Shown one piece after another: positions 41,205-51,330 of a stretch of 64,000 nt of DNA; the stretch's first letter is position 1, and every line of letters begins with the position of its first letter. A model generated the notes under the pieces. That model worked only from the letters and a program-made list of their open reading frames with translations, searched no databases and had not been told where the DNA came from. The position numbers were made by a program, and so were the translations under genes. The stretch is from Paracholeplasma manati (GTDB lineage Bacteria; Bacillota_I; Bacilli_A; Acholeplasmatales; UBA5453): assembly GCF_025742995.1 (NCBI RefSeq), contig NZ_JAOVQM010000001.1, forward strand, positions 124,001-188,000. Direction: 5' to 3'.

Positions 41205-43736
41205 TTAGGTTGTTTTGTTTGAACTAACTAAAATCTTTTGAACAAAGGTTTCAACCAAATCGGGATCAAATTGAGAGCCGGAACATCTGAGTAGCTCTTG
41301 AATTGTTTCCTCTTTGGTGAGTGCTTTTCGATAAGGTCGATCAGAAGTCATGGCATCATAAGCGTCAATGATTGAAATGATGCGTGCTCTGAGTGGGATG
41401 TCTTTGCCAGAGATACCAAATGGATAACCTTTACCATCAAAACGTTCGTGGTGGGCTAAAATATCGTCTGCAATCACTGCATATTCATCGGAAGTCGAGA
41501 TGATACGTGCCCCAATTTCAGGGTGTTTTTTGATGATTTCCCATTCTTCATTGGTGAGCTTGCCCTTTTTATTCAAAATGGCTTCATCAATCGCAATCTT
41601 TCCAATATCGTGTAAGTGACTGATGGCTTTTAGTTTATTGATATCATCATCACTTAACCCTAAAACTTTGCCAAACTCTTCACACAAAGCCGATACACGG
41701 TGTGAATGCTCTTCTTCTCTTGGATTTTTTTCATGATACACTTTAATGATGGATTTGATCGATTGATTTCTAAAGGATTGAGATGCGAAAATCTTATTTG
41801 AATACATTGCATTCTCTGAAATCATGAATAGCTTCTGAATATCATCCTCTGGATTTGTCTTTTCAGCAATTCCATAAGATATCGATAATTGAGTGCCATT
41901 GATTTCATAATCGTTGACCCCTTTGACGACTTGTCTTGAAAGCGAGTCTGCTGCTTCTTTAGATGTATTCTTTAAAGCAACTGCGAACTGATCTCCGCCA
42001 ACTCTCGCAATAATAGAATCTTCACTAAACACAGTTTTTAATAACTCAGCTACGTGCTGGATGAATTGGTTACCATACTCATACCCAAAGGCTTCGTTGA
42101 TGATAATCAAACCGTTGATATCAAAGTTTATGACCGAAACAGGCATGAGTGCTTGTTGATCGAGTTCTAATAGATTCTCATTAAAATGAATGCGATTGGA
42201 TAATCCAGTTAATTGATCATGATTTCTCAGATACTCTTGTTGAATTTCGATATTTCGTTGTTTTGTAACATCCTCGACCATAACAGCAAAATACCCTTTA
42301 TCAGGAGAATAAGCCGATACCCTATAATACTTTTTAAGTTCACTCGAGTAATTTTCATACATGATTGGTTTCCCATAAAGTGCAACTTTACCATATGTAT
42401 CAATCCAATACGATTCCGTATTTGGTAGTATTTCTTTGACGGTTTTGCCAATAATATCCTTCCCAATTAATCCAGTTAATGTTTCATAGGCTGGATTAAT
42501 CGTAATAAACTCATAATCGATTGGTTTTCCTGTTTCATCACAAATAATCTTATGTAATGCAAGACCCAGTTGCATCTGTGTGGTTAATAATCGATATTGT
42601 TTCTCATTTTTTGATAGCATATCATGTGAGTTTTTTAAATCGGTAATATCGATAAAGTTGATCAATACTTCAGTAACATTACCTTGGGTATCTATAATTA
42701 GAGTCCCATTGACTTTGACCCATACAATCGGTTTGTCTGTACCTTGAACTACCCCTAAAACCTTGTCTTTAAACGGTACTTTTGTCCTTAAAAGTTGACT
42801 GACAGGATAATCTTCAATGGGTAATTTAGATTCGTCTTCATTGACAAACATCCAATCTGGATCAATCGCTAACTTCCCCATCATGGCATCTTTACTTAGT
42901 CCTAACAACTCAGTAGCCCGTTCATTACAACCAATGACCTGACTATCGGGACCATGAATGACGATACCAGCATCGATATTATGGACGATTTCTCTAAAAC
43001 GATGCTCACTCTCGTTTAGTGATTTTGTTAATCGAGCCAATTCTTCATTTTTTTCTATCAAGTGTTTATTTTCTTTAATGGATTGTTCCAGTTGACTAAA
43101 TTGCTCAACTTTTTCTTGATAGTTTTCTTTCAGTTCATTACTGATTTTTTGTATGATTCTATCGTGCAAAAATTGAGATCTGTTTTGTCTTTCGAAATTG
43201 TACGCGCCGATGATACCAATGATATTAGCCCCAATGTAAAATAACATACCAAACAAAAAGGTTTCTGAGTAATTGTTTTGGACAATCCAATAGCCTATAA
43301 AATGAAACGCCAATATCGCCAAACCCGCAAATGTAGCGTAAGCAAATCGCAATCTAATCAATAAGAAACCTGCAAAGTAAACCATGAACAGTCCGCCGTA
43401 ATAAACCACATTTTCGGGGTACAAAATCACCATGTAAGCAATGCCCGCGCCACCTGTAAAAAAACTAAAAGCGACAAAATATTGGTGATATTTCGCAAGT
43501 TTTCGATTTGAAGATAATATCATTGTTAAAATCAGTATCGGTATGACAATGGCGAATCTTATCGTAAATAATATAGCCAAGTCATCTGGATAATAGAAAA
43601 GATCTGCTAATGCAAAAAAGGCGTATAAAAAAATGAATACGCCATATATTTTTGTGATGTAGCGTGAATTTAATGCAGTTTCATGATTTAAAAAAGCCTG
43701 TTCATCTTGATTGCTAAATAACTGTTTAACTTTCAT
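41205..43736 (-). CDS. Membrane PAS-PAS-GGDEF-HD-GYP cyclic-di-GMP protein with altered GGDEF motif
   Basis: About 843 residues from the ATG at 43734-43736 (AGAGGTAATGCA upstream). Six N-terminal membrane helices (about 25-185), a coiled coil (about 195-250), two PAS domains (about 250-370 and 375-490), a GGDEF-like domain (HDQLTGLSNRIHFNENL ... RVGGDQFAVAL) and a C-terminal HD-GYP domain (HDIGKIAIDEAIL; HHERFDGKGYP). The GGDEF signature is GGDQF and the metal-site aspartate region reads NFDING, so cyclase activity is doubtful while the HD-GYP phosphodiesterase looks intact. It probably degrades c-di-GMP in response to a signal. Confidence 0.92.
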   Translation of the reverse strand: MKVKQLFSNQDEQAFLNHETALNSRYITKIYGVFIFLYAFFALADLFYYPDDLAILFTIRFAIVIPILILTMILSSNRKLAKYHQYFVAFSFFTGGAGIAYMVILYPENVVYYGGLFMVYFAGFLLIRLRFAYATFAGLAILAFHFIGYWIVQNNYSETFLFGMLFYIGANIIGIIGAYNFERQNRSQFLHDRIIQKISNELKENYQEKVEQFSQLEQSIKENKHLIEKNEELARLTKSLNESEHRFREIVHNIDAGIVIHGPDSQVIGCNERATELLGLSKDAMMGKLAIDPDWMFVNEDESKLPIEDYPVSQLLRTKVPFKDKVLGVVQGTDKPIVWVKVNGTLIIDTQGNVTEVLINFIDITDLKNSHDMLSKNEKQYRLLTTQMQLGLALHKIICDETGKPIDYEFITINPAYETLTGLIGKDIIGKTVKEILPNTESYWIDTYGKVALYGKPIMYENYSSELKKYYRVSAYSPDKGYFAVMVEDVTKQRNIEIQQEYLRNHDQLTGLSNRIHFNENLLELDQQALMPVSVINFDINGLIIINEAFGYEYGNQFIQHVAELLKTVFSEDSIIARVGGDQFAVALKNTSKEAADSLSRQVVKGVNDYEINGTQLSISYGIAEKTNPEDDIQKLFMISENAMYSNKIFASQSFRNQSIKSIIKVYHEKNPREEEHSHRVSALCEEFGKVLGLSDDDINKLKAISHLHDIGKIAIDEAILNKKGKLTNEEWEIIKKHPEIGARIISTSDEYAVIADDILAHHERFDGKGYPFGISGKDIPLRARIISIIDAYDAMTSDRPYRKALTKEETIQELLRCSGSQFDPDLVETFVQKILVSSNKTT

Positions 43737-43973
43737 TGCATTACCTCTTTTGTAGACATGCATTGCTGATCATAAAATTCAATTCAACATATTGTAATTA
43801 GCGCTTATTAAAAATCTGTAAACTTTTTGGTTGCATACAATCATTATATCTATTTAAAGACTATTTTGTTTCAAAATAATTTCAAATCAGCGCTATTTTT
43901 TAAAAATTTTCGATGATTCCCAATATAAAATCAAAGTTTTGCTTGCTAAGTATGATATTCTCATATGAATATA

Positions 43974-44011
43974 TAAATAAAACAACCTATCTTTTATTGA
44001 AATAGATTGTT
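43974..44011 (-). terminator. Intrinsic terminator after the YczE-like gene
   Basis: Minus-strand AACAATCTATTT / AAAGATAGGTTGTT imperfect 12-bp stem followed by TTATTTATAT. Confidence 0.65.
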
Positions 44012-44023
44012 CAGTTATTATTT

Positions 44024-44692
44024 TTAATTAAATAGTGGTGTCGTTATTTTTGTAAGGTACTTCAGCTGAAACTGAATCAGTGGACCAATGATTAGTGCCA
44101 GTAAAAAACTGCCAAAATTAACTGCTCCAAAACCAATATTACTGATGAATCCAAATAGGGTTGCTAAAACGATGGCGAATAGTTCAATGTACATACGTGA
44201 TAAAAAGAAACTCTTAATGTGTAAAACTTTCATGAGAATCAATGTCAACTCATCAAAGACCATGGCAGGGTATTTGGTGACTAAAATTGAAGAGAGCCCT
44301 AAGGCCAATACAAATACACCTACACCGAACAAAATCGCTCTAATCCAGAGGTCTTCAGGGTGAAAATTGCTAAGTACAATGATGTCCCAAAAATCAATCG
44401 CTAATGCAATCCCAAACATCGGTATGAATACAAACAAAAATTTGAGTTTTTTGTAGTACCACATCACATAAGACAACACGATGAGATAGATCATAAAGCT
44501 TACTGTACCTAAAGTTACATCGATATTGAAGTTATTCTTGAAAAGTGCTCTCAGGTTGAAAATAACCGTATCCCATGCACCAGCACCTAGTGCGCTTCTT
44601 AGTAAAACATTGACCCCTAAACCTGTCATGATGATACCCAAAAAATAAACCAATCCACGAATCACGTGATTGGTTGTAATGTTCAATTTCAT
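44024..44692 (-). CDS. YczE/YitT-family membrane protein
   Basis: 222 residues with about five helices. The start GLVYFLGIIMTGLGVNVLLRSALGAGAWD is the signature of the YczE/YyaS family (small-molecule-rich membrane proteins of unknown function, once linked to antibiotic synthesis regulation in Bacillus). It follows the OsmC-like gene by 12 bp and is probably co-transcribed. Nothing else indicates its role. Confidence 0.85.
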   Translation of the reverse strand: MKLNITTNHVIRGLVYFLGIIMTGLGVNVLLRSALGAGAWDTVIFNLRALFKNNFNIDVTLGTVSFMIYLIVLSYVMWYYKKLKFLFVFIPMFGIALAIDFWDIIVLSNFHPEDLWIRAILFGVGVFVLALGLSSILVTKYPAMVFDELTLILMKVLHIKSFFLSRMYIELFAIVLATLFGFISNIGFGAVNFGSFLLALIIGPLIQFQLKYLTKITTPLFN

Positions 44693-44704
44693 AAAGCCTC
44701 CTGC

Positions 44705-45103
44705 TTATTTTGTTTCAAATGTCACGATTAAATCCATCTTCGCAACCTTTGAGATGGTTTCATGAATTGAACAGTATTGAGCACCAAGTTCAGCTGCTCG
44801 TTTAAGTTTGTTTTGATCTGACCCATTGTATACGACCATCTTGATTTCAACATGGTCTAATGTTGCGGGTGTTTCGTCTCTTTTGTTGCCTGAAACTTCA
44901 ATGTCAACATCGGTAAATGATACCCTCATCTTTTCCACCACACTCAAAAATGTCGCGTAAAAACAGGACGCTAAAGCACCGAATAAGAGATGATAAGGCT
45001 TCATGCCGTTGTCTTGGCTACCTAATTTAATAGACCCTGTGGGTGAGGTTAATTCACCAACATATTTAGAATCAAATTTTAATTGTACTGTGTCTGCTTT
45101 CAT
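44705..45103 (-). CDS. OsmC/Ohr-family protein
   Basis: 132 residues. The two family cysteines are present: one in LASCFYATFLSVVEKM at the start of the long helix and one in GAQYCSIHETISKVAK. OsmC/Ohr proteins reduce organic or fatty-acid hydroperoxides with these cysteines, but the YhfA-like branch to which this looks close is less well understood. Cytoplasmic. It is the first gene of a two-gene unit with the YczE-like membrane protein. Confidence 0.88.
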   Translation of the reverse strand: MKADTVQLKFDSKYVGELTSPTGSIKLGSQDNGMKPYHLLFGALASCFYATFLSVVEKMRVSFTDVDIEVSGNKRDETPATLDHVEIKMVVYNGSDQNKLKRAAELGAQYCSIHETISKVAKMDLIVTFETK

Positions 45104-45201
45104 GATAATTACTCCATTCTTTGAGGATCATCCATCCAACATAATTATAACTCATTGATCAAACGATCCAATAATGATATGGAAAAATTAATTCCAAATT
45201 C

Positions 45202-45579
45202 TTATAGTAAATGAGTCAATTCTCCCCCTGGTAAACAAATGATTTCTTGGTTAATTGACCAGTTTTCATATGTCGTTGAAGAAACCATTAATTGAATCAA
45301 TGTATGATTAACCAGTAGTATATTTAAATCGTGAATTTCATTGATGTATAATTTTTCAATTTTGGATCCAGTCACCAAACTTCTTATTTGCTCTAAGTTG
45401 TTAAAATTTTCTTTAGATAAACACAACTGATTTCTTTGAAATATCCGCCATTGACTATCTAATTGGATATATTTTTTCTCATTAGATGCTAAAAGTATCG
45501 TTAGTACATAGTTCTCATTTACGTCAACTATTATAGAATGATGAAATTGTGTTAGGAATTTTTCAATTATATCCTTCAT
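45202..45579 (-). CDS. Small protein of a C-terminal CLPGGELTH family (paralogue of 53262-53660)
   Basis: 125 residues, soluble, mostly beta. It ends YENWSINQEIICLPGGELTHLL. The protein at 53262-53660 ends YENWVINQDIICLPGGELTHSL and has the same layout, so they are clear paralogues. The closing W...IICLPGGELT resembles DUF6188-like proteins, some of which occur as toxin-immunity proteins; that role is not shown here. Stand-alone gene with its own short AT-rich leader. This copy is not surrounded by the tRNA-associated repeats of the other. Confidence 0.7.
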   Translation of the reverse strand: MKDIIEKFLTQFHHSIIVDVNENYVLTILLASNEKKYIQLDSQWRIFQRNQLCLSKENFNNLEQIRSLVTGSKIEKLYINEIHDLNILLVNHTLIQLMVSSTTYENWSINQEIICLPGGELTHLL

Positions 45580-45736
45580 ATTTAAATAAACTCAGTCATC
45601 AAATATTAACCCGAGTTAGTCCCTTTCACTAGTTATTGTAATATTCATTTTAATCCATTTATTGAACAACAACGATGGATGATCACATTCGTATATGCCT
45701 TTTATATCATTGTTATCATTTGAATCCTAGAAAGAA

Positions 45737-45997
45737 TCAGATAAATGGATTTTCTGTGAAATCTTCACTGGTTTCATGATTCTTTTCGTGCATGATTACC
45801 ATTTTACAGGTTCGACAATAGTGTGCTTCTGCCTTGAGTGGCAAAGATAATGTGTAGTCAGACAATACGATACTATCTTTCGGTTTAATATCGATTAATA
45901 ATGGCACTCTCTCCGGTTCTGGTGCCCAATATAAGCGCCCTCTATAAACAGGTAAAAATCCGAGTTTCATTGGTTGATTGCATTTAGGACAATTCAT
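45737..45997 (-). CDS. DUF6487-like zinc-ribbon protein
   Basis: 86 residues with MNCPKCNQPMKLGFLPV at the start and HYCRTCKMVIM near the end, two CxxC knuckles that would bind one zinc. The central RGRLYWAPEPERVPLL fits DUF6487-type proteins (PF20097-like). Function unknown; cytoplasmic. ATG preceded by ACGGAGGTTTTGT. No operon partner. Confidence 0.78.
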   Translation of the reverse strand: MNCPKCNQPMKLGFLPVYRGRLYWAPEPERVPLLIDIKPKDSIVLSDYTLSLPLKAEAHYCRTCKMVIMHEKNHETSEDFTENPFI

Positions 45998-46043
45998 ACA
46001 AAACCTCCGTAATTATCTATCAATAGTATATCGTTTCTTTAAA

Positions 46044-47591
46044 TTATTTCTTCAAATGCCCTTTAATGATGTCTCTGACTTCACCATACTTGGATTCATC
46101 AATATAGTCTTCAAGATCTTTCATGATGCTATCAACAACATCTAAATTATATATTGAAACATTGGTTAAACCGAGAAAATTAATGATGTTATAGCGATCT
46201 CTATCGTTCAGGATGGGGTTAATAACCATTGTTTTGGCTTTGGTAATGACATCTTTCAACGGTTCGGTAGATATGATATAGTCGACCTTATCTTTCAAAC
46301 TGATAACATCGTGCATTCTAAAAGCGTCGATGATAACAACGTCTTTGGTAAAACTCTCTACCTCGCGTCTCAGGTTTCTCGCCAACGCTTTACCGCTTAA
46401 GGATACCAATAGAATCCTTGGGTGTGCTATCATTTGTTGTTCTTTTTCTATCAATGCACCAAAATGAATGGCGATATATGCAATTTCATCTTCACTAATG
46501 ATAAAATCAATGATTTTTTCCAGTTTTTTACAAATGATTTTGGTGATTCGATACACTTGAGTAAATTCATTCATGATTTGACTCTTGAGTTCATTTCGAT
46601 AATTGATACCGTATTTGAATCTGAATAAGGCAGGTTTCATATGGAAATACAAATTGGTGTTGAGTTCTTCTTTATTCTTAAAGTTTATCAACGTTAAATT
46701 GTAGAACTCGTTGATCATAAAATTAACCAATTCACCAATATATTTATCTTCTTTGGTTGTAGGTGCATTCCCACTATACTGTACCCTTAAAGCGAGTAGG
46801 TGTAGAACCAAGTACAAATATTCATCTGGATTGATGAAGCCATCAAACACCTCTGATACAATTTTATATTCATTTGTAGCTAAAAAGGCTGCTTTATCCT
46901 CTGGTTCAAAGTGAACCTGAGGTGGTTTATGTTTGATGATCACCGCGAGCAATACAGCTAATTGGTGTAAAGTGCTTCTTACATAAATGACGTTCAATCG
47001 TTCTTCAATTTCCGTGAACAATTCTGTCATTTTATTGACATCAGATATATCGTAATAATCCATCGATTTGATATCCATCAAGTAACTGTAGTCTGAACAA
47101 ATCATGAGGATTAAGCTACGTTTTTGAATTTCACTACCTTGAATTTCATACCCTCGCTCTATATTAAACTCTAACACCAAATTGAACTGGGATACAATGG
47201 CACGAATTTCTCTCAAATCTTTGATGATCGTACTACGACTGACGGTATAATCATCCATCAATGTCGATATATTGGTATATTTTTTGGACAATAAAATGTC
47301 TAATACTTGAAGATTATTACGTTCTTGGCTTGTGCAAATATAATCGTTATTAATCGCTGAATTGCTTTTTTTGACATACGCTACGACTTTGTCATGGATC
47401 AATAAACCCACGCCTCTTTTATTGATAATTGCGGGTAAATCCAACCGGGATAAGTAATCATTAATACGTTCTAATGAATAATAAATACTTCTTTGTGACA
47501 TCCCAAGTCTTTCTTGTATGTCTGTAATGGTAAAAATGGTATCTGAATCCACCAGTTGTTTCAATATGTAATTATCTTTATAATCTAACAT
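46044..47591 (-). CDS. BglG/LicR-type PRD transcriptional regulator with EIIB-like tail
   Basis: 515 residues. An N-terminal HTH (TDIQERLGMSQRSIYYSLERI), a second Mga-like HTH (about 85-160, LMDDYTVSRSTIIKDLREI), two PRD domains (about 170-390) with regulatory histidines such as HQLAVLLAVIIKH and IAIHFGALIEKE, and a C-terminal EIIB-like domain (about 395-500) opening RILLVSLSGKALA, where a serine stands in place of the phosphorylated cysteine. No EIIA domain. Such proteins are activators controlled by the PTS. It follows the ABC importer operon after a terminator and may control it, unusual because PRD proteins normally control PTS operons. Confidence 0.88.
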   Translation of the reverse strand: MLDYKDNYILKQLVDSDTIFTITDIQERLGMSQRSIYYSLERINDYLSRLDLPAIINKRGVGLLIHDKVVAYVKKSNSAINNDYICTSQERNNLQVLDILLSKKYTNISTLMDDYTVSRSTIIKDLREIRAIVSQFNLVLEFNIERGYEIQGSEIQKRSLILMICSDYSYLMDIKSMDYYDISDVNKMTELFTEIEERLNVIYVRSTLHQLAVLLAVIIKHKPPQVHFEPEDKAAFLATNEYKIVSEVFDGFINPDEYLYLVLHLLALRVQYSGNAPTTKEDKYIGELVNFMINEFYNLTLINFKNKEELNTNLYFHMKPALFRFKYGINYRNELKSQIMNEFTQVYRITKIICKKLEKIIDFIISEDEIAYIAIHFGALIEKEQQMIAHPRILLVSLSGKALARNLRREVESFTKDVVIIDAFRMHDVISLKDKVDYIISTEPLKDVITKAKTMVINPILNDRDRYNIINFLGLTNVSIYNLDVVDSIMKDLEDYIDESKYGEVRDIIKGHLKK

Positions 47592-47782
47592 GTATGAACC
47601 TCACAAATCTAGAATGAGCACATTTAAATTTGCACTGTAATTGTTATAACGAGCGTATCTAAACGCTCGATTTTATCGTTATATCAGCTAACTTCATTAT
47701 AACATTTATACTTGATTATTTCGACAATATCTCGGTATTATGTGTCCTAAAATTTCCATTGTGATTACTTTCTCAAACTGAT

Positions 47783-47821
47783 ATAAAACAAAAGATAGAA
47801 ACACGTAATTTCTATCCTTTA
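47783..47821 (-). terminator. Intrinsic terminator after the ABC importer operon
   Basis: Minus-strand stem AAAGGATAGAAA / TTTCTATCTTT with a 7-nt loop, followed by TGTTTTAT. Confidence 0.7.
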
Positions 47822-47841
47822 TATGACTTTAAGGTCGACAA

Positions 47842-49464
47842 TTAATTTTCAGATGTCAATATTAATTGACCCTTACAAATGAGTTTTTGAGTCTTTCTTG
47901 AGAATATTAAGATGTTTTCTGTGTCAAAGTCAAAATTGATTTTTGACCCGATTTCAAATGTAACATCACCAAATACGACGCCTGTCAAAAGGTAGTTTCC
48001 TACGTTAACCCTGACTGTAGTTTCCATACCCGTTGGCATGGAGCTGTAGATTTCACCGCTAAAAGCACCTTTATCATTGATGTTTAAAAATTCAGGTCTA
48101 ACACCGATGACAAAATCTTGCTCATTGAGTTGGTTGTCTTCTTTTATACTGCCATATTCTTCAGTAATTTTCGCAATCGGGTATTGGAAGGCTCGGTCTT
48201 TATTGGCTTTTTCGACTTTATAAACCTTCTTCATATTTTCACTGACTTCACTCAAGGATTGTTTGTACCATTGTTCGTAGTTTTTAAAGTTTTTTGGTAT
48301 AAATTGCACGGTGTGGTCGTCCCAAATGGTTAGGTTGAACACATCTTTTTGATAAACACCATGGGCATTGATCAAATTGATGGATGGTGTACCAATGAAA
48401 TCAGAGACAAACAAATTGGTTGGTTTTTCATAAATGCTTAGTGGCTTTTCATATTGTTGAAGTAGCCCATTTTCTAATAAGCAAATTTTGGTTGATAACG
48501 TCATCGCTTCAAGTTGATCGTGTGTGACATAAATGAAGGTTGAGTTGGTTTCAATATGAAGTCTTTGAAGTTCTGTTCTCATTTCAAGACGTAATTTCGC
48601 ATCCAAGTTCGATAGTGGTTCATCCATAAATAGCACTTGTGGCTTTGGTGCCAATGTTCTCGCAATCGCGACACGTTGTTGTTGACCCCCAGAGAGTTCG
48701 TTCGGATAACGATCCATGAACATTCCAATTTTAACAATACGGGATACTTCGCGAACTCGTAAGTCGATTTCTTCTTTGTCGAGTTTTCGATTTTTAACGA
48801 TGATTTTACCATCTTTTATCAAACGATAATCCTCAGTGATGGATATGAACTTGGCTTTATACTCATCAATTCGTTTATTATTCGCGCTTAATAGATTCGT
48901 GATGATTTCTTTACTATCGAGTTTTTTATTTTGATAATAGTCCATCAATGTGGTTGCTGTATATTGAGAGATTTGGTATTTATCAATCAGTTTGAGTTTA
49001 GCTGTATTGACGATGAGTTTACCATCAGCGTCTTCACAATCTTTCAATACATTTGTAAATTCTTGCATACGATTTAGAATCTCGATCATGCGATTGTTGT
49101 TCATGATGACAAAATCATATACTGGCATTTCTTCTTTAATGTTCTTTAATCCGAAAGAGATGTTTTCATAAACGGTCATATTCGGCCATAAAGCATAATT
49201 TTGGAATAAGAAACCAACTTTTCGCTTATTTGCGGGAATATTGATACCTTTTTCACTATCAAAGACCGTCACACCACCGATTTGAATACTACCTTCGGTC
49301 GGTGTTTCTAGTCCTGCAATCATACGTAATGTGGTCGTTTTTCCACAGCCTGAAGGGCCTAGCAAGGTAATAAATGAGTTGTCTTCAATGACGAGATTTA
49401 GATTATCTACTGCGTAAAATCCATTCCATCTTTTTGTTAAATTCTTCAAAATAATCTCAGGCAT
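47842..49464 (-). CDS. ABC importer ATPase (UgpC/PotA-like) with a large insertion
   Basis: 540 residues, about 170 longer than usual. Walker A GPSGCGKTT (36-44), Q-loop FLFQNYALWP (86-), signature LSGGQQQRVAIART (257-270), Walker B VLFMDEPLSNLD and H-loop YVTHDQ are all intact. Between GLK (107) and EIDLRVREV (232) sits about 120 extra, helical, charged residues where relatives have a 10-residue loop. The TOBE region is also extended. Insertions at this place are known in mycoplasma UgpC proteins. It powers the adjoining double permease; being the only sugar-type ATPase in the window it might also serve the glycan permeases, which is speculative. Confidence 0.92.
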   Translation of the reverse strand: MPEIILKNLTKRWNGFYAVDNLNLVIEDNSFITLLGPSGCGKTTTLRMIAGLETPTEGSIQIGGVTVFDSEKGINIPANKRKVGFLFQNYALWPNMTVYENISFGLKNIKEEMPVYDFVIMNNNRMIEILNRMQEFTNVLKDCEDADGKLIVNTAKLKLIDKYQISQYTATTLMDYYQNKKLDSKEIITNLLSANNKRIDEYKAKFISITEDYRLIKDGKIIVKNRKLDKEEIDLRVREVSRIVKIGMFMDRYPNELSGGQQQRVAIARTLAPKPQVLFMDEPLSNLDAKLRLEMRTELQRLHIETNSTFIYVTHDQLEAMTLSTKICLLENGLLQQYEKPLSIYEKPTNLFVSDFIGTPSINLINAHGVYQKDVFNLTIWDDHTVQFIPKNFKNYEQWYKQSLSEVSENMKKVYKVEKANKDRAFQYPIAKITEEYGSIKEDNQLNEQDFVIGVRPEFLNINDKGAFSGEIYSSMPTGMETTVRVNVGNYLLTGVVFGDVTFEIGSKINFDFDTENILIFSRKTQKLICKGQLILTSEN

Positions 49465-49465
49465 G

Positions 49466-51283
49466 TTATTTTCCTCCTACACCCTTATCTAAACTTGCGC
49501 CAGTTAACTTATTAACCACAAAGTTTAGTATTAAGATAAATACGATAATAATCAAGTTAATACCACTCGAAAATGCATAGAGTCCCATCTCATCATAGTA
49601 ACTTAATAAGGTGGTACTTAGGCGTGTTTGATTCACGAGTAACATGAAGAGTGTTAATTCTCTGACACTCGTGATAAATGGTAGTAAGAAACCACTCAAT
49701 ATCGCTGCTTTTTGAATTGGTATGATGATTCTTGTCATGCGTTTTCGCCATGGTATACCTAAAATCATGGCTGATTCTTCAATTTCAGAACTGATTTGCA
49801 TCATTGAGTTTAGTGAACTTCTTGAAGCGAATGGAATGTATTTGAATGTACCTGCGATGATGACAAGCAGGTAAGTATCATAAATACCAAGTGCGGATCC
49901 GAATGTAAAGAAGGCAATACCTACAGCGAGTGCTGGTAATAGATACGGTAAGAATGCCATATTATTCACATATAAAGCGAATTTACTCTTTCGATTTCTA
50001 CTCACAGAATATCCGATGAGCAACCCAATTGAACCTGCGAATAGCGCTGCTAAAGAGGAGACGATTACAGTACCTTTGAAACCATTCCAAATGGTGTCGT
50101 TGTAAAGGATACCCATTTGTCCATAAAGTCCAGCTTCTTCCATACTATTGTGAAGCCACCACTTTGTAGTTAATGATTCAAATGATCCTTGTGTGATAAA
50201 ACTATAATCCCCAGGGTTTGGTAAGAAGGTTTCTAATGCGAAAGACAAGATTGGATAAATCGATGTGAAGAATGTCATGACAATCAAGACTCCTGGGATG
50301 GCATACTTCAAAATACGACCAACATTGATTTGACTGATTTGTCCACTCTTACCTGTGACTGTTGTGTAACTCTTCCTACTCTTTGTATTTCGGTGGTTAA
50401 CAATGAGAATGAGTACGCCAAATATCATCATGAGAACCCCAAGGATACTATTTTGACCAGCTCTTCTAACACCTAATGAAACGTATCGAGTAGCTAAAGT
50501 TTCAAGATTCAAATAATGTGGTACTGGGTAACTACCCATCGCACTTGCGAATACCAACAATACGGTGGATAGTATCGCTGGATATACCATTGGGAGTGTG
50601 ATTTTAAAAAACATTTTAGCTTTAGGTGTATCCATAATCACTGCTGCTTCTTCTAGATTGGAGTCCATATTTCTAAAGATACTACCAATCAAAATATACG
50701 CAAATGGTGCATAGTGAATGGCTAAGATGATGATGGAAGGAAATAACCCATCAACCCACCATGCAGGCATATTGATATTGAAGAAGGTTGAGAAAATCCC
50801 ATTAGAGCCGCCAGTTACAGCATTACTCTTAAATAGATTTTGCCAGATAACAGCCAGTGTCCATTGTGGCATGATGTATGGGAATATGAATATCGCGCTT
50901 AAATATTTTTTAAAAGCAATATTGGTTCTTGTTACAAGATAAGCGAAAGTTCCCCCGAACACAATCGCACCAATACTAGAGAAAATGGCTAAGAAAATAC
51001 TGTTAAGCATTGGTGTATAAAGATTGGATCTTGATACAGCACCAAAGAACAAGTCTTTCCAGTTTACCAATGTGTAACCACTACTTCTACCTGTAATAAA
51101 TTGAGCATAACTGCCCGGTTTAATCAGAAATGTATCGTTCAAAAGTGTCATCATGGGGACAATTGTGACGAAAGATAATAAGATACCAAATATCAACAAA
51201 ATGACATGATCTGGTTTTTGAAAAAAGGTTCTAATGTAATTCCATGTCACCTTGATATCGTGTTTTTTTACTTTTTCATTCAT
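49466..51283 (-). CDS. ABC importer permease with two fused membrane domains (FbpB/AfuB-like)
   Basis: 605 residues with about 12 helices, two BPD_transp_1 domains in one chain (about 65-300 and 370-600). Each has an EAA loop: NLEEAAVIMDTPKAKMFFKITLPMV and EIEESAMILGIPWRKRMTRIIIPI. This fused arrangement is typical of importers of iron, thiamine, phosphonate or hexose-phosphate type (FbpB, ThiP, AfuB). It starts after GGAGG and lies 2 bp before the ATPase gene. Substrate is not readable from sequence. Confidence 0.92.
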   Translation of the reverse strand: MNEKVKKHDIKVTWNYIRTFFQKPDHVILLIFGILLSFVTIVPMMTLLNDTFLIKPGSYAQFITGRSSGYTLVNWKDLFFGAVSRSNLYTPMLNSIFLAIFSSIGAIVFGGTFAYLVTRTNIAFKKYLSAIFIFPYIMPQWTLAVIWQNLFKSNAVTGGSNGIFSTFFNINMPAWWVDGLFPSIIILAIHYAPFAYILIGSIFRNMDSNLEEAAVIMDTPKAKMFFKITLPMVYPAILSTVLLVFASAMGSYPVPHYLNLETLATRYVSLGVRRAGQNSILGVLMMIFGVLILIVNHRNTKSRKSYTTVTGKSGQISQINVGRILKYAIPGVLIVMTFFTSIYPILSFALETFLPNPGDYSFITQGSFESLTTKWWLHNSMEEAGLYGQMGILYNDTIWNGFKGTVIVSSLAALFAGSIGLLIGYSVSRNRKSKFALYVNNMAFLPYLLPALAVGIAFFTFGSALGIYDTYLLVIIAGTFKYIPFASRSSLNSMMQISSEIEESAMILGIPWRKRMTRIIIPIQKAAILSGFLLPFITSVRELTLFMLLVNQTRLSTTLLSYYDEMGLYAFSSGINLIIIVFILILNFVVNKLTGASLDKGVGGK

Positions 51284-51330
51284 ACAATTGCCTCCATGAA
51301 TTAACCACTAATGTTTTGTTATTTTAATAA

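Noticed and set aside
47650-47700. CGAGCG/CGCTCG hairpin ahead of the PRD gene as an antiterminator (RAT) site
   Set aside because: The stem is short, there is no overlapping terminator, and this protein type has a DNA-binding rather than an RNA-binding N-terminus.
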